Positions 16,439 through 25,567 of a stretch of 64,000 bases of DNA are shown here, piece by piece. A model generated the notes under the pieces. That model saw nothing but the letters and a program-made list of their open reading frames with translations, ran no database searches and was not told the DNA's origin. The position numbers and the translations under genes are program-made. Position 1 is the stretch's first letter, and every line of letters starts with the position of its first letter. The stretch is taken from contig JAPWAE010000006.1 in the NCBI GenBank assembly GCA_041432705.1, forward strand, positions 1-64,000. The letters are read 5' to 3'. The DNA comes from Pauljensenia sp018375675. GTDB taxonomy: Bacteria; Actinomycetota; Actinomycetes; Actinomycetales; Actinomycetaceae.

Positions 16439-18184
16439 TCAGCACTCCACGACGTTGACGGCCAGGCCGCCCTCCGACGTCTCCTTGTACTTCGAGAGCA
16501 TGTCGTTGCCGGTCTGGCGCATCGTCTCGATGACCACGTCCAGGCTCACCGTGTGGCGGCCGTCGCCCCACAGGGCCATGCGCGCCGCGTTGATCGCCTT
16601 GACGGCCGCGATCGCGTTGCGCTCGATGCACGGCACCTGCACGAGGCCCGCCACCGGGTCGCACGTCAGGCCCAGCGAGTGCTCCATCGCGATCTCCGCA
16701 GCGTTTTCCACCTGCTGCGGGGTGCCGCCGAGGGCCTGCGCCAGGCCGGCGGCCGCCATCGCCGAGGCCGACCCGACCTCGCCCTGGCAACCAACCTCCG
16801 CGCCCGCGATGGACGCGTTCGTCTTAATGAGGGCGCCGATCGCCGTCGCCGCCAGCAGGAAGTCGTGCACGAGGGCGCGGCGGCGGGCCGCGCAGGCCTC
16901 GGGCGACGCGGGATCGTCCGAAGAAGTCTCCGAGGAATCGTCCGCCGTCATACGAATGTGTGCCAGAGGGGTGATCGCGCCGTCCTCAGTCGCAGGCCCC
17001 GCCGCCACGCCGGGCGTCGAACCCGTCTCCGGGCAGTGCGTCACCAGGTAGCCGAGCACCGCAGGAATCACGCCGGCCGCGCCGTTCGTCGGCGCCGTCA
17101 CGACGCGGTGGCCCGCCGCGTTCTCCTCGTTGACGGCCAGGGCAAAAAGGTTCACCCAGTCCATCGCCCGCATCGGGTCGGCCACGGTCGACACCCAGGC
17201 GCGCGCGCTGGGGGAGTGCACACCGTCCGCGGGAGATGCGCCCGAGGAGGCCCCGGCCTCGTCCGACGAAGAAGAGGGGATACCCGTCAGGCGCTCCGCC
17301 AGCTGGCCGGCGAGCGCGCGGGCGCGGCGCGGCACGTCCAGGCCGCCCGGCAGGATGCCCGCCGCCGACGTGCCCGCGTCCACGCAGTCGAACATCGTGT
17401 CGGCGATGCGATCCAGGTAGGCGTTGACGGTCTCGCGGGGGCGCACCGCCTCCTCGTTCCTGCGCACGAGCTCCGCGATGCTCAGGCCGGACGCGTCGCA
17501 CGCGGCAAGCAACTGCGCGCCCGACGCAAACGGGTGCGGCGCGGGAACGTCGATGCCGACGCCCGCCTGGCTCGTCGCGAGCGAGGACACCTCCGGGTTC
17601 TGCGGGTCGTCATTCGTCTGAATCATGACGAAGCCGCCGCCCACCGAATAATAGGTGCGCTCCAGGATGACGGTGCCGTCCTCGTCGGAAGCGGTGATCG
17701 TCAGCGCGTTCACGTGATAGGGCAGGACCGTGCGCGGTACGAAACGCACGTCCTCGGCGATGTCGAGGGGGACCTGCGTGCCGCTCGGCAGCGTCAGCAT
17801 GTTCGACGAGGCCAGGGCCGGCAGGATGGACTCCACCGTCTCGATGTCCACCGTCTCCGGGTCGTAGCCCGCCAGGCCGAGGAGGACCGCGCGGTCCGTC
17901 GAGTGGCCGCGGCCCGTCGCACCCAGCGACCCGAACAGGTCAATCGTGATGTGCGACGGCGGCTTCAACGTCGTCAGCTCCGTCGTAAACGCCAGACCCG
18001 CGCGCATCGGACCCACCGTGTGCGACGAGGACGGCCCGATACCAATGCGGAACATGTCGAAGACCGACAGCGGGTGCGGCGCATCGTGCGCGGCGACCTC
18101 ACCCGAGACGATAGCTGCGGGCGTGGGACGCGACGGGTCGTACGTCGTAACTGATGTGCCGAGGGCGACGGGGCGAAGATCCAT
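16439..18184 (-). CDS. sdaA: L-serine dehydratase (iron-sulfur L-serine ammonia-lyase)
   Basis: This 581-residue single-chain enzyme converts L-serine to pyruvate and ammonia. The beta-type N-terminal domain contains I-G-P-S-S-S-H-T-V-G-P-M near residue 50. The alpha-type domain follows, with cysteines in A-E-V-G-C-Q-G-E, L-T-C-D-P-V-A-G and V-P-C-I-E-R-N that bind the [4Fe-4S] cluster. Two low-complexity insertions (around residues 308-331 and 415-430) are unusual; the first reads S-S-D-E-A-G-A-S and carries the dispersed 14-bp motif. The start at 18184 follows ACAATAGTCCCC with no ribosome site, suggesting a leaderless transcript. Confidence 0.93.
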   Translation of the reverse strand: MDLRPVALGTSVTTYDPSRPTPAAIVSGEVAAHDAPHPLSVFDMFRIGIGPSSSHTVGPMRAGLAFTTELTTLKPPSHITIDLFGSLGATGRGHSTDRAVLLGLAGYDPETVDIETVESILPALASSNMLTLPSGTQVPLDIAEDVRFVPRTVLPYHVNALTITASDEDGTVILERTYYSVGGGFVMIQTNDDPQNPEVSSLATSQAGVGIDVPAPHPFASGAQLLAACDASGLSIAELVRRNEEAVRPRETVNAYLDRIADTMFDCVDAGTSAAGILPGGLDVPRRARALAGQLAERLTGIPSSSSDEAGASSGASPADGVHSPSARAWVSTVADPMRAMDWVNLFALAVNEENAAGHRVVTAPTNGAAGVIPAVLGYLVTHCPETGSTPGVAAGPATEDGAITPLAHIRMTADDSSETSSDDPASPEACAARRRALVHDFLLAATAIGALIKTNASIAGAEVGCQGEVGSASAMAAAGLAQALGGTPQQVENAAEIAMEHSLGLTCDPVAGLVQVPCIERNAIAAVKAINAARMALWGDGRHTVSLDVVIETMRQTGNDMLSKYKETSEGGLAVNVVEC

Positions 18185-18229
18185 GGGGACTATTGTGCAG
18201 CAGCCGCCCGGGGCGCTGCCTGTTGTGGC

Positions 18230-18500
18230 GGCCTTCCTGCTTTTGTTGCTTGTTGCGCCGCTGGTGTTCCAGGCGCCGGAGGCCCCGGCCGCCCGCGAGG
18301 CTAGGCGTCCTCACTTCGTTCGGCGCCGCGCCTCGAAGCCCGCCCGTGCCCTCCGGTCCCTCCGGCGCCCTCCACACCGGCGGCGCCTGGTCGCTGGGGT
18401 GTGACCTGGCGCGTCGTCTCGAAGCCTGCCCTGGCCCTGCCGCCGCCCTCCGGCACCGCGGCCAGGCCCCGCAGGCCCCGCGACGGCCTCCAATCGGGCG
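18230..18500. repeat. E-type GC-rich intergenic repeat, locus 3
   Basis: GGTGTTCCAGGCGCCGGAGG and CTCGAAGCC landmarks (18332 and 18418) identify the same repeat family. Here it lies upstream of sdaA rather than after a gene end. Confidence 0.7.
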
Positions 18501-18566
18501 TGCATGTGTGCTTGTTCTGGCCTTGCCGCTGCATTCCGCGTGGGGATATTCGGAGAGTGTGGGCGC

Positions 18567-18709
18567 ATCCGGATAGGTTGCCGCTATCCGGATAGGTTGC
18601 CGCTATCCGGATAGGTTATGCGCATCCGGATAGGTTATTAAGCTATCCGGATCTTCGTTACCTATCCGGATCTTTGTTACCTATCCGGATGTTTGTTACC
18701 TATCCGGAT
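18567..18709. repeat. Array D: eight ATCCGGAT sites in mirror arrangement
   Basis: ATCCGGAT occurs at 18567, 18586, 18605, 18624, 18645, 18664, 18683 and 18702. Spacing is 19 bp, except 21 bp at the centre. The left four are followed by AGGTT; the right ones, apart from the innermost, are preceded by ACCT. The whole array is therefore mirror-symmetric about 18638. It resembles an operator or iteron cluster. Confidence 0.9.
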
Positions 18710-18782
18710 GTGTTGCAGCCTGGGCGCGGTGGCCTCCGTGCGGGGTGGCCACTGGCCCTGCTAGCGGCCTCAGGTGCTGCAG

Positions 18783-18869
18783 TTTCGCATGCAATTCCCT
18801 CTGAGCAGCTTGCTTGTTTGTGTCACTTTGTATCGCTGAGTCACACCTGTTTGGGAATTGCATGCGACT
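18783..18869. repeat. P1 palindromic element, copy 3 (short form)
   Basis: TTTCGCATGCAATTCCC and GGGAATTGCATGCGAC bound an 87-bp element with an interior unlike the other copies. No gene is attached. A G-rich, C-poor stretch follows (18870-18965). Confidence 0.85.
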
Positions 18870-19149
18870 TTGGGGTGGGGTGTGGCTGGGGAGGGGTTGT
18901 GGGTTCGGGGGAGGGGCGCATCGGGGGTGTGGCTATGGGCGTGGCTGGGGGTCTCCTGGGGTGCAGATTTGGTGCGGATGTGGTGTGGATGAGTGCGCCT
19001 GGGAGTTTCTGGGGCCTAGACGGGACTGAAGTCCTATGTTTTCGCAGGTGGGAAGAAGTTTGAGCGGAAGCGGGTGACAGGACAAGGGATTTTCGTTGTG
19101 ATACTTGACAGTTTGGGGGTGACAGGATGCTGAAAATAGGCTCAGTGGT

Positions 19150-19440
19150 GAATTTAGAGGGGTAGTGTCAAGCTTGGCAAAATTCCACATTATGATTTGT
19201 TTCCAGCCGTTAAAAAAGATAAAAATCGCCGAAAAGACGAGTTTTCATAGATTGAAACCACTAGGTAAAACGTTGATATCCTGCGAAAATATAGCTTTAC
19301 TGTTTTTCTGTAATGTAGCCCACTCACAAAGCTGAAGAAAATGGGTTGCATTTTTCGGTAACCGCATCGTACGCTGAGTGTCATCAAGGTTGTGGAAAAA
19401 CCTCTCGGGACATCCCCCCGAGTACGACACAGCGAAGCAA
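19150..19440 (+). promoter_or_regulatory. AT-rich promoter region of the pilus operon
   Basis: This stretch is visibly AT-rich against a GC-rich background. A candidate promoter is TTGCAT (19346-19351), an 18-bp spacer and TACGCT (19370-19375), about 90 bp before the first pilus gene. The AT-richness suggests binding by nucleoid silencers or a transferred region (inference). Confidence 0.45.
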
Positions 19441-19462
19441 CAGTCTTCAAGGAGATCGATTA

Positions 19463-22400
19463 ATGGCAACGAGTCGAGCGCGCGCAGGCCACGCGCGGAC
19501 CAAGCGAGCAGGAGTCGCATCCCGCGCCCTGGCCGCCCTGGCCGTTGTGGCAACCGCCACCGGTACGCTGGTCGTCTCCCAGGTCGCCGCCCCTGAGGTC
19601 GCGCACGCCGCCCAGGAGCAGCCCTCCGCCGGTATTAACGTTGGCCCCGTTCGCGCCAACATGGGAACGGGTTTCGTCAACGCGTCCGCGACGGACACGA
19701 CCACCAGCCTTCCCGACAACTTCATCCGCTACGGCATCGTCAAGGCCATGAGCGACAAGCCTGCTGACAGGATCAGGACGGGCGCCGCCCCGACGACGAC
19801 GTTCCTTGGCGGCGAGTACGCGAAGAATAACGATGCCTGGACGTACATCGCCCGCGGCTGGCCCTGGAAGTGGGATGAGAATCCGGCGCGGAGGACCGAC
19901 AGTGAAAAGTGGATGCAGGCCCACTATGAACAGTGGAAGAATGGTGGCGACGGCACGATCTGGGTGAATGGCCAGTCCGCTATCGGCTTTAAGCCGAACG
20001 ACCCGGGCACCGTCCAGCCGGGTCAGACCTTCCTGCTCGGCGCCATCCGTCACAACAACCTGCCGATCCGTGGCGGCGCAAATGTCAAGCAGTTCCTGCA
20101 CTCGAGCCTGAATCTCACGCTCCCGGATCTGGTCGGCAGCACGCCTGAGAACTTCCCCTTCGTCAACCAGGAGACGTCCAACACCCTGGCGACGACGATC
20201 ATCTACCGCAAGGGCGGAGCCTACGTGAAGACGGCCGGCGAGCCTGGCACGGGCACCTGCTCCTCCGACTTTGGGCTCAACGGTTGGCCCGCGACCCAGC
20301 AGATCGAAGGTAAGTGGCCCCGCGACTGGCTCCTTGAAGGTGGCAAGTACGGTACCCCCGGCTACACACCTTCCGGTTCCTTCATTGGCCCTGCCTATGA
20401 GCCGGACCCGGTCAACGCGGCCGATCGCTCCCAGGGCTACGTCAACAAGCCCGAGACCCAGTCCGGACGCATGTACTGCGTCAAGTATGTGGGCGAGGGC
20501 AACGGTGAGTACGACCTGTACAGCCAGTACTACAACAAGGGTGCTGAACAGCCCGCCAGCACTCTGGGTACCGATCATCCCGAGGTTCTGCCGCGTACGT
20601 GGCCCGGCGCCAAGGGTAACGTCAACGAGAACCCCTACGTGTGGGACAACGTGAAGCTGACGAAGACGACCTCGGACCAGACCTTCACGAAGAACGGTCG
20701 CACCTACCGCCTGCAGCTGTGGGGCTTCGTTCCCGCGGACAACCCCAGGACGCTGATCACCCCGGAGAATATTCAGAGTATTCCGACGGCCCAGTGCCCG
20801 GAGACCCCCGCTCCGGATGCCAAGCGCACCGACACTTTCATCACGCAGGAACTCTCGGTCAACTACGGCTGCCTCTACGGTGTCATCACCGAGGAGCGCT
20901 CCGTGCGCATCGCGAAGGCCGTCGAGGATCCGGCGGGTGCCAACCCGACGATCCCTGCCGCCAACTTCTCGGTGGAGACCGGCGCGACCTGGCACGACAA
21001 CACCGATCGTACCCCCGCGACCACCGGCACGGTGACCGTCACGAAGCCCACGGCTTCTTCCGCTCCCGCCAAGGCCTCGTACATCTCCGCAGCCGACCCG
21101 GCTGCGTCCCTGACCCCCACCGCCTTCGGTGAGGACCAGGCGAAGTACGACTCGACGTTCATCCCCTTCGAGGTCGGCAACTCCGACTTCACCATCACGG
21201 AGAAGGACATCTCGACCGGCGGTGAGGACAAGTGGAGCCTCAAGGACATCAAGTGCGTCAACGGCATCGGTGAAGACGTCGCCGTGACCAAGACCGAGCG
21301 CGGCGTCAACTTCAAGAACGTCGGAGGCGCCGCCACCAACGAGGCAGCCCCCATCACCTGTACGTTCGTCAACGAATACCAGGCTCCCAAGCTGCGCGTC
21401 GAGAAGTCCATCGAGGCGAACGGCGGCGCCAACGGCGCCACGAGCTTCAACGTGGACTACAAGATCGTCGCCACCAACGACGGCTCGCTGGCCGCCAACA
21501 CCGGCAAGCTCACCGACAAGCCCGACTTCGCCAAGGGCCTGGAAATTCAGTCCGCGAAGATCGCCGAGACCCAGGCCGGCCTGGACTCCGCGTCCAACGC
21601 CACCGCCACGAACGGCGTCTACACGCTGACCGACGGCGTCGAGCTGGCCCCGGGGGCCACGAAGGAATACTGGATCCGCTTCGCGGTCGTCCGCAACACT
21701 GCGGCCGCCGGCTACAACGAGGCCGACCTGGCCTGCTCCATCAACGGAAACAACGAGCTGGCTCCCGGCAAGGGCCTCTTCAACGAGGTCCTGGCTGAGA
21801 ACGGCAAGGACTCCGACGGTACGAGCAACAACAAGGCCTGTGGCCCCACCGTTCCCCACGACTTCGTGGTGGTGAAGGCCGGCACGCAGAACACGGGCAA
21901 GACCTTCGCGGATGCCTCGAACCAGTACACGGGCCCCAACGGAGTCACGCTGTACCCCCTGTCGGGCGCCGAGTTCGCGATCTACAACGCCAACCCCAAC
22001 ACGGACACCAACGCCACCGTGGTCAAGACCCTGACCCAGGCGACCGCGACCGACGGCTACTACTGGTCCGTCAACGACCTGAACCTCGACACCATGTACT
22101 GGCTCGTTGAGACCAAGGCCCCCGCGGGACACTCCCTGCTGCCCAAGCCCATCGCGTTCACGCTGACCGCCTCCCGCGGCAACAGCTCCGGAACGACCGT
22201 GGAGCTTGCGGACGACCTCACGGACTCCGCCAAGTGGGCCAAGAGCGCCGTCCAGTCGTTCTCCTCCGAGGCCTCCAGCCTCCCCGGCCCCCAGGGCTTC
22301 CTGGCAGCCGGAACCCGCAAGGCCACCATCGTTGTCAAGGACACCGAGGTTGGCGAGCTGCCCAAGGCCGGCAGCACCGGAATCTACCCCTACATCGGCG

Positions 22401-22474
22401 CCGCAGCTGTGCTGATGACCGGGGCGATGGTGATGACTGTGGTCACCACCAAGCGGCGCAAGGCGATCGCCTGA
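19463..22474 (+). CDS. Sortase-anchored pilus tip adhesin (FimQ-like)
   Basis: This 1003-residue exported surface protein has a basic N-terminus and hydrophobic signal peptide (cleavage probably after residue 46, V-A-H-A). A large tip region follows, then a CnaB-type domain with E-box-like E-T-K-A-P-A-G near residue 883. A sorting signal L-P-K-A-G near residue 966 is followed by a membrane segment and a basic tail. The sorting motif is non-canonical (A in place of T). The start at 19463 has AAGGAG upstream; an earlier ATG at 19346 lacks one. It heads the tip-shaft-sortase order known from Actinomyces fimbriae and is paralogous to 25568-28168. Confidence 0.88.
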   Translation: MATSRARAGHARTKRAGVASRALAALAVVATATGTLVVSQVAAPEVAHAAQEQPSAGINVGPVRANMGTGFVNASATDTTTSLPDNFIRYGIVKAMSDKPADRIRTGAAPTTTFLGGEYAKNNDAWTYIARGWPWKWDENPARRTDSEKWMQAHYEQWKNGGDGTIWVNGQSAIGFKPNDPGTVQPGQTFLLGAIRHNNLPIRGGANVKQFLHSSLNLTLPDLVGSTPENFPFVNQETSNTLATTIIYRKGGAYVKTAGEPGTGTCSSDFGLNGWPATQQIEGKWPRDWLLEGGKYGTPGYTPSGSFIGPAYEPDPVNAADRSQGYVNKPETQSGRMYCVKYVGEGNGEYDLYSQYYNKGAEQPASTLGTDHPEVLPRTWPGAKGNVNENPYVWDNVKLTKTTSDQTFTKNGRTYRLQLWGFVPADNPRTLITPENIQSIPTAQCPETPAPDAKRTDTFITQELSVNYGCLYGVITEERSVRIAKAVEDPAGANPTIPAANFSVETGATWHDNTDRTPATTGTVTVTKPTASSAPAKASYISAADPAASLTPTAFGEDQAKYDSTFIPFEVGNSDFTITEKDISTGGEDKWSLKDIKCVNGIGEDVAVTKTERGVNFKNVGGAATNEAAPITCTFVNEYQAPKLRVEKSIEANGGANGATSFNVDYKIVATNDGSLAANTGKLTDKPDFAKGLEIQSAKIAETQAGLDSASNATATNGVYTLTDGVELAPGATKEYWIRFAVVRNTAAAGYNEADLACSINGNNELAPGKGLFNEVLAENGKDSDGTSNNKACGPTVPHDFVVVKAGTQNTGKTFADASNQYTGPNGVTLYPLSGAEFAIYNANPNTDTNATVVKTLTQATATDGYYWSVNDLNLDTMYWLVETKAPAGHSLLPKPIAFTLTASRGNSSGTTVELADDLTDSAKWAKSAVQSFSSEASSLPGPQGFLAAGTRKATIVVKDTEVGELPKAGSTGIYPYIGAAAVLMTGAMVMTVVTTKRRKAIA

Positions 22475-22555
22475 GCCACCCATGAGGTCCCGTGACCACG
22501 AGACCCACCATCAGAAAAAACTCCCGAAATCACACACACAGGAGAAAGAAAACCT

Positions 22556-24166
22556 ATGAGCACCACGAAGACCCGCCGCAGCCTGAGCCTGCTTGCAGCC
22601 TTCGCCGTCGCCGCTGGCGCCCTGGCCCTGCCCGCCGCCACCTCCGCGACCCAGGCTGCCCCCGCCTTCGGCCTCGCTGCCACGACCGAGCGCGCCCCCT
22701 CGCTGGTCGACCTCGACGCCTCCAAGACCGGCTCCATCACCATCCACAAGTACGTGAAGGACGCCAACAACGGCACCATGGCCGGTAACGGCCTTGAGGA
22801 CACCTCCGATCACGGCACCCCCCTCGACGGTGCCAAGTTCACCGTCGAGCGCCTGACCAACGTCGACCTCACCACGCAGGCCGGCTGGGAGAAGCTCGCT
22901 GGCTTCAACGGCAACGTTGACACCGCGAAGGCTGACGGCGTTGACGCTGCCGTCGAGAAGACCACCGCCGGTGGCGGCCTGGCCACCTTCTCCGGCCTCA
23001 AGCTCGGCGCCTACGTCGTGACCGAGACCGAGACCCCCGCCGGCTACGTCGGCGCGAAGCCCTTCATCATCACGGTGCCCATGACGCACCCGAACGAGCT
23101 GAATAAGTGGGTCTACGACGTCCACGCCTACCCGAAGAACTCCAAGGCTGGCATCGAGAAGACCGTCGCCGACGAGAACACCCCCGCCATCGGCTCCGCG
23201 ATCTCCTACACCATCAAGTCGGACATCCCCGCCGCTGAGGCCCTCGACTTCTACGACGTCGTCGACCAGTACGACAAGCGCGTGGAGCTGCCCGAGGCCG
23301 ACATCGCCCTGAAGATCATCGACGGCAAGAACGGTGAGGTCGCCCTGGCCAAGGGCACCGACTACAAGCTGATCGCCGCCGACGGCACCGACGGCAAGAC
23401 CAAGTTCTGGACCGCCGAGTTCACCGCTGACGGCCGCGCCAAGCTCGTCGCCAACCGCAAGGACGACAACACCAAGGTCCAGATGGACCTGGCCGGCACC
23501 GTCAAGGACAAGGTTGAGGCTGACGGCCTGTTCAAGAACAAGGCCATCCTGCTCCCCAACGCCCCCTCCAACGGCTGGAAGCCCAACTCGGGTGAGGTTC
23601 CCCCGCCGGATTACCCGAACTCCGAGGTTGTCTCCAAGTTCGGCAAGGTGAAGATCACGAAGGTCTCCTCCGTGGACACCACCGCCAAGCTGAAGGGCGC
23701 CGAGTTCGAGGTCTACCAGTGCACGCCTCAGACGACCCCGACCGCGAACTTCGAGTCCGTTGACGCGACCCTCGACAAGAAGCTGTCGCCCGCCGGCACC
23801 ACGACCTACGTGACCGACGCCAACGGTGAGGTCACCATCGACGGCCTGCGCAACAACGACTGGGCGAACAATGCCAAGGTCGCCAACCCCGGCTACTACT
23901 GCCTCGTCGAGACCAAGGCCCCCGAGGGCTTCGAGCTCCAGACCCGCCCGATCGCCTTCCAGGTCCTCGAGTCCAACTCCACCGCTGACAACGAGTACAC
24001 CCTCAACACCACGGTGAAGGACGTCCCGAAGCGCGGCGGCTTCGACCTGCCGCTGACCGGTGCTGCCGGCATCGGCGTGCTGATCGGCGCTGGCGCCCTC
24101 CTCGTGGGCGGCTCCGGTGCGATCGCGCTGGCCAACAAGCGCCGCAAGGAGCAGGCTGACGCCTGA
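22556..24166 (+). CDS. Pilus shaft pilin (FimP-like major fimbrial subunit)
   Basis: This 536-residue secreted protein has a signal peptide of about 32 residues. A pilin motif V-H-A-Y-P-K-N lies near residue 192; its lysine is the expected site of inter-subunit isopeptide linkage. CnaB-like domains include E-box V-E-T-K-A-P-E-G near residue 452. The sorting signal L-P-L-T-G near residue 498 is followed by a membrane helix and N-K-R-R-K-E. This is the full set of features of a shaft pilin polymerised by a class C sortase. The ribosome site AGGAGAAAG is strong. It follows the tip gene after 81 bp. Confidence 0.92.
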   Translation: MSTTKTRRSLSLLAAFAVAAGALALPAATSATQAAPAFGLAATTERAPSLVDLDASKTGSITIHKYVKDANNGTMAGNGLEDTSDHGTPLDGAKFTVERLTNVDLTTQAGWEKLAGFNGNVDTAKADGVDAAVEKTTAGGGLATFSGLKLGAYVVTETETPAGYVGAKPFIITVPMTHPNELNKWVYDVHAYPKNSKAGIEKTVADENTPAIGSAISYTIKSDIPAAEALDFYDVVDQYDKRVELPEADIALKIIDGKNGEVALAKGTDYKLIAADGTDGKTKFWTAEFTADGRAKLVANRKDDNTKVQMDLAGTVKDKVEADGLFKNKAILLPNAPSNGWKPNSGEVPPPDYPNSEVVSKFGKVKITKVSSVDTTAKLKGAEFEVYQCTPQTTPTANFESVDATLDKKLSPAGTTTYVTDANGEVTIDGLRNNDWANNAKVANPGYYCLVETKAPEGFELQTRPIAFQVLESNSTADNEYTLNTTVKDVPKRGGFDLPLTGAAGIGVLIGAGALLVGGSGAIALANKRRKEQADA

Positions 24167-24189
24167 GCCTAGCTAGCTAGCGACACACA

Positions 24190-24221
24190 GGGGGGTGTGG
24201 ACCCGCGGGTCCACACCCCCC
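24190..24221 (+). terminator. Perfect 32-bp palindrome between shaft pilin and sortase
   Basis: GGGGGGTGTGGACCCG and its exact reverse complement are joined without a loop. It has no T run. It probably lowers sortase expression relative to pilin or protects the pilin mRNA 3' end, as expected where far more pilin than sortase is needed. Confidence 0.75.
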
Positions 24222-24303
24222 TCGCGTTGCCCGCAACCGCCCCCAGCGGTACTACCCTGTAACCAGACAAACTTCCACGGCCTCGGCAATGAACGGAGAA
24301 AGC

Positions 24304-25434
24304 GTGAGCACCCAAGCGCCCGACAAGAAGAAGACACCCCTCAAGTGGCGTCTCCTGACGATCGCGCCCCCGATCCTGCTGCTGGCCGGCATCCTGGTCC
24401 TCCTGTACCCCGTCTTCGCGACCCAGTACAACAACGCGCGCCAGGAACGCATCGCCTCCGAATTCAGCGCCGTCGCCGAGCAGGCTGGCCCCGACGCCGT
24501 CGCCGAGTCCCTGCGTCGCGCCGACGAATACAACCTCAAGGCCTCCGAGTCGCCGATCCTCGACCCCTGGCTGGACGCCCAGCGCCCCGGCACCGCGCAG
24601 TACCAGGACTACCTGAGCCAGCTCAACCTCAACGACGTCATGGCGACCATCAAGATCCCCTCGATCGACGTCAACCTGCCGATTTACCACGGCACCGACA
24701 CCGCGACGCTCGACAAGGGCGTCGGCCACCTCTTCGGCACCGCCCTGCCCGTCGGCGGCGAATCCACGCACACGGTCCTCACCGGCCACACCGGCCTGGG
24801 TAACGCGACCATGTTCGACCAGCTGACCAGCGTCAAGATGGGCGACTACTTCTACATCGAGACCGCCGGGCGCCACCTCAAGTACCAGGTCACCGACATC
24901 CGCGTCGTCCTGCCCCACGAGACCGAGTCCCTCAACAAGGTCGAAGGCAAGGACCTCGCCACCCTCATCACCTGTACCCCCTACGGAGTCAACACGCACC
25001 GCCTCCTCGTGACCGGCGAGCGCGTCCCCATGGACGACGAGGCCGCGGCCGCCGAAGCCGCACAGGTCAAGGGCGCCGTCATGAAGCCGTGGATGATCGC
25101 CGTCCTCGCGTCCGTCGCCGTCATCCTGCTCGTTGCCGGTATCCTCTGGCTGCGTTCCCGCAAGCGCAACGACGGGGAGCCGCAGGAGATTGAGGGCGCC
25201 GCCGCTGCTGCGCTCGCCTCCGCCGAGGCCGGGGACGAGGCCGGGGCTGAGTCGGTTGAGCCCGCTTCGTCTTCCGCAGATGCGGCCGCTCCCGCCGAGG
25301 CCTCGACTGCCGCACCCGAGGCACCCGCCGCCCCCGACCTGCTGACGGACGCCGAGCAGATCTCCGAGGAGGAGATCAACGCCGGCCGCACCGCCGCCCT
25401 GAAGAAGATGCTCGAGGAACGCGGCAAGCAGTAA
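24304..25434 (+). CDS. srtC: Class C (pilus-specific) sortase
   Basis: This 376-residue membrane transpeptidase polymerises pilins. The N-terminal membrane helix is followed by the class C lid motif D-P-W (residues 87-89), catalytic His162 in T-G-H-T-G, Cys224 in I-T-C-T-P and Arg233 in H-R-L, and a second membrane helix near residue 265. The GTG at 24304 is preferred because GGAG sits 5 bp upstream; ATG 24289 is the alternative. Unusual is a long cytoplasmic tail of about 95 Ala/Glu-rich residues after the second helix, which includes G-D-E-A-G-A-E, a copy of the dispersed motif. Confidence 0.93.
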   Translation: MSTQAPDKKKTPLKWRLLTIAPPILLLAGILVLLYPVFATQYNNARQERIASEFSAVAEQAGPDAVAESLRRADEYNLKASESPILDPWLDAQRPGTAQYQDYLSQLNLNDVMATIKIPSIDVNLPIYHGTDTATLDKGVGHLFGTALPVGGESTHTVLTGHTGLGNATMFDQLTSVKMGDYFYIETAGRHLKYQVTDIRVVLPHETESLNKVEGKDLATLITCTPYGVNTHRLLVTGERVPMDDEAAAAEAAQVKGAVMKPWMIAVLASVAVILLVAGILWLRSRKRNDGEPQEIEGAAAAALASAEAGDEAGAESVEPASSSADAAAPAEASTAAPEAPAAPDLLTDAEQISEEEINAGRTAALKKMLEERGKQ

Positions 25435-25474
25435 GCACCCCCTTCGCGTGGCCTCCTCGGGCCGCCTGACACGC

Positions 25475-25516
25475 GGAAACGCGCGAGCGAGCGAGCAAGC
25501 TCACCCGCGCGTTTCC
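25475..25516 (+). terminator. Hairpin after srtC
   Basis: GGAAACGCGCG and CGCGCGTTTCC form the stem around a 20-nt loop, followed by CCGTATTT. It may separate srtC from the second tip gene. Confidence 0.6.
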
Positions 25517-25567
25517 CCGTATTTACGCTAGAGTCAGTGAGTAACTGTCAAACGACCTGGAGGGCAT

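Noticed and set aside
18567..18709. Array D read as a CRISPR array
   Set aside because: The repeated unit is only 19 bp with an 8-bp palindromic core, lacks unique spacers and reverses polarity at its centre.
19460..22483. 1007-residue minus-strand frame
   Set aside because: It is antisense to the tip adhesin gene, which has signal peptide, domains and sorting signal; the antisense product has none.
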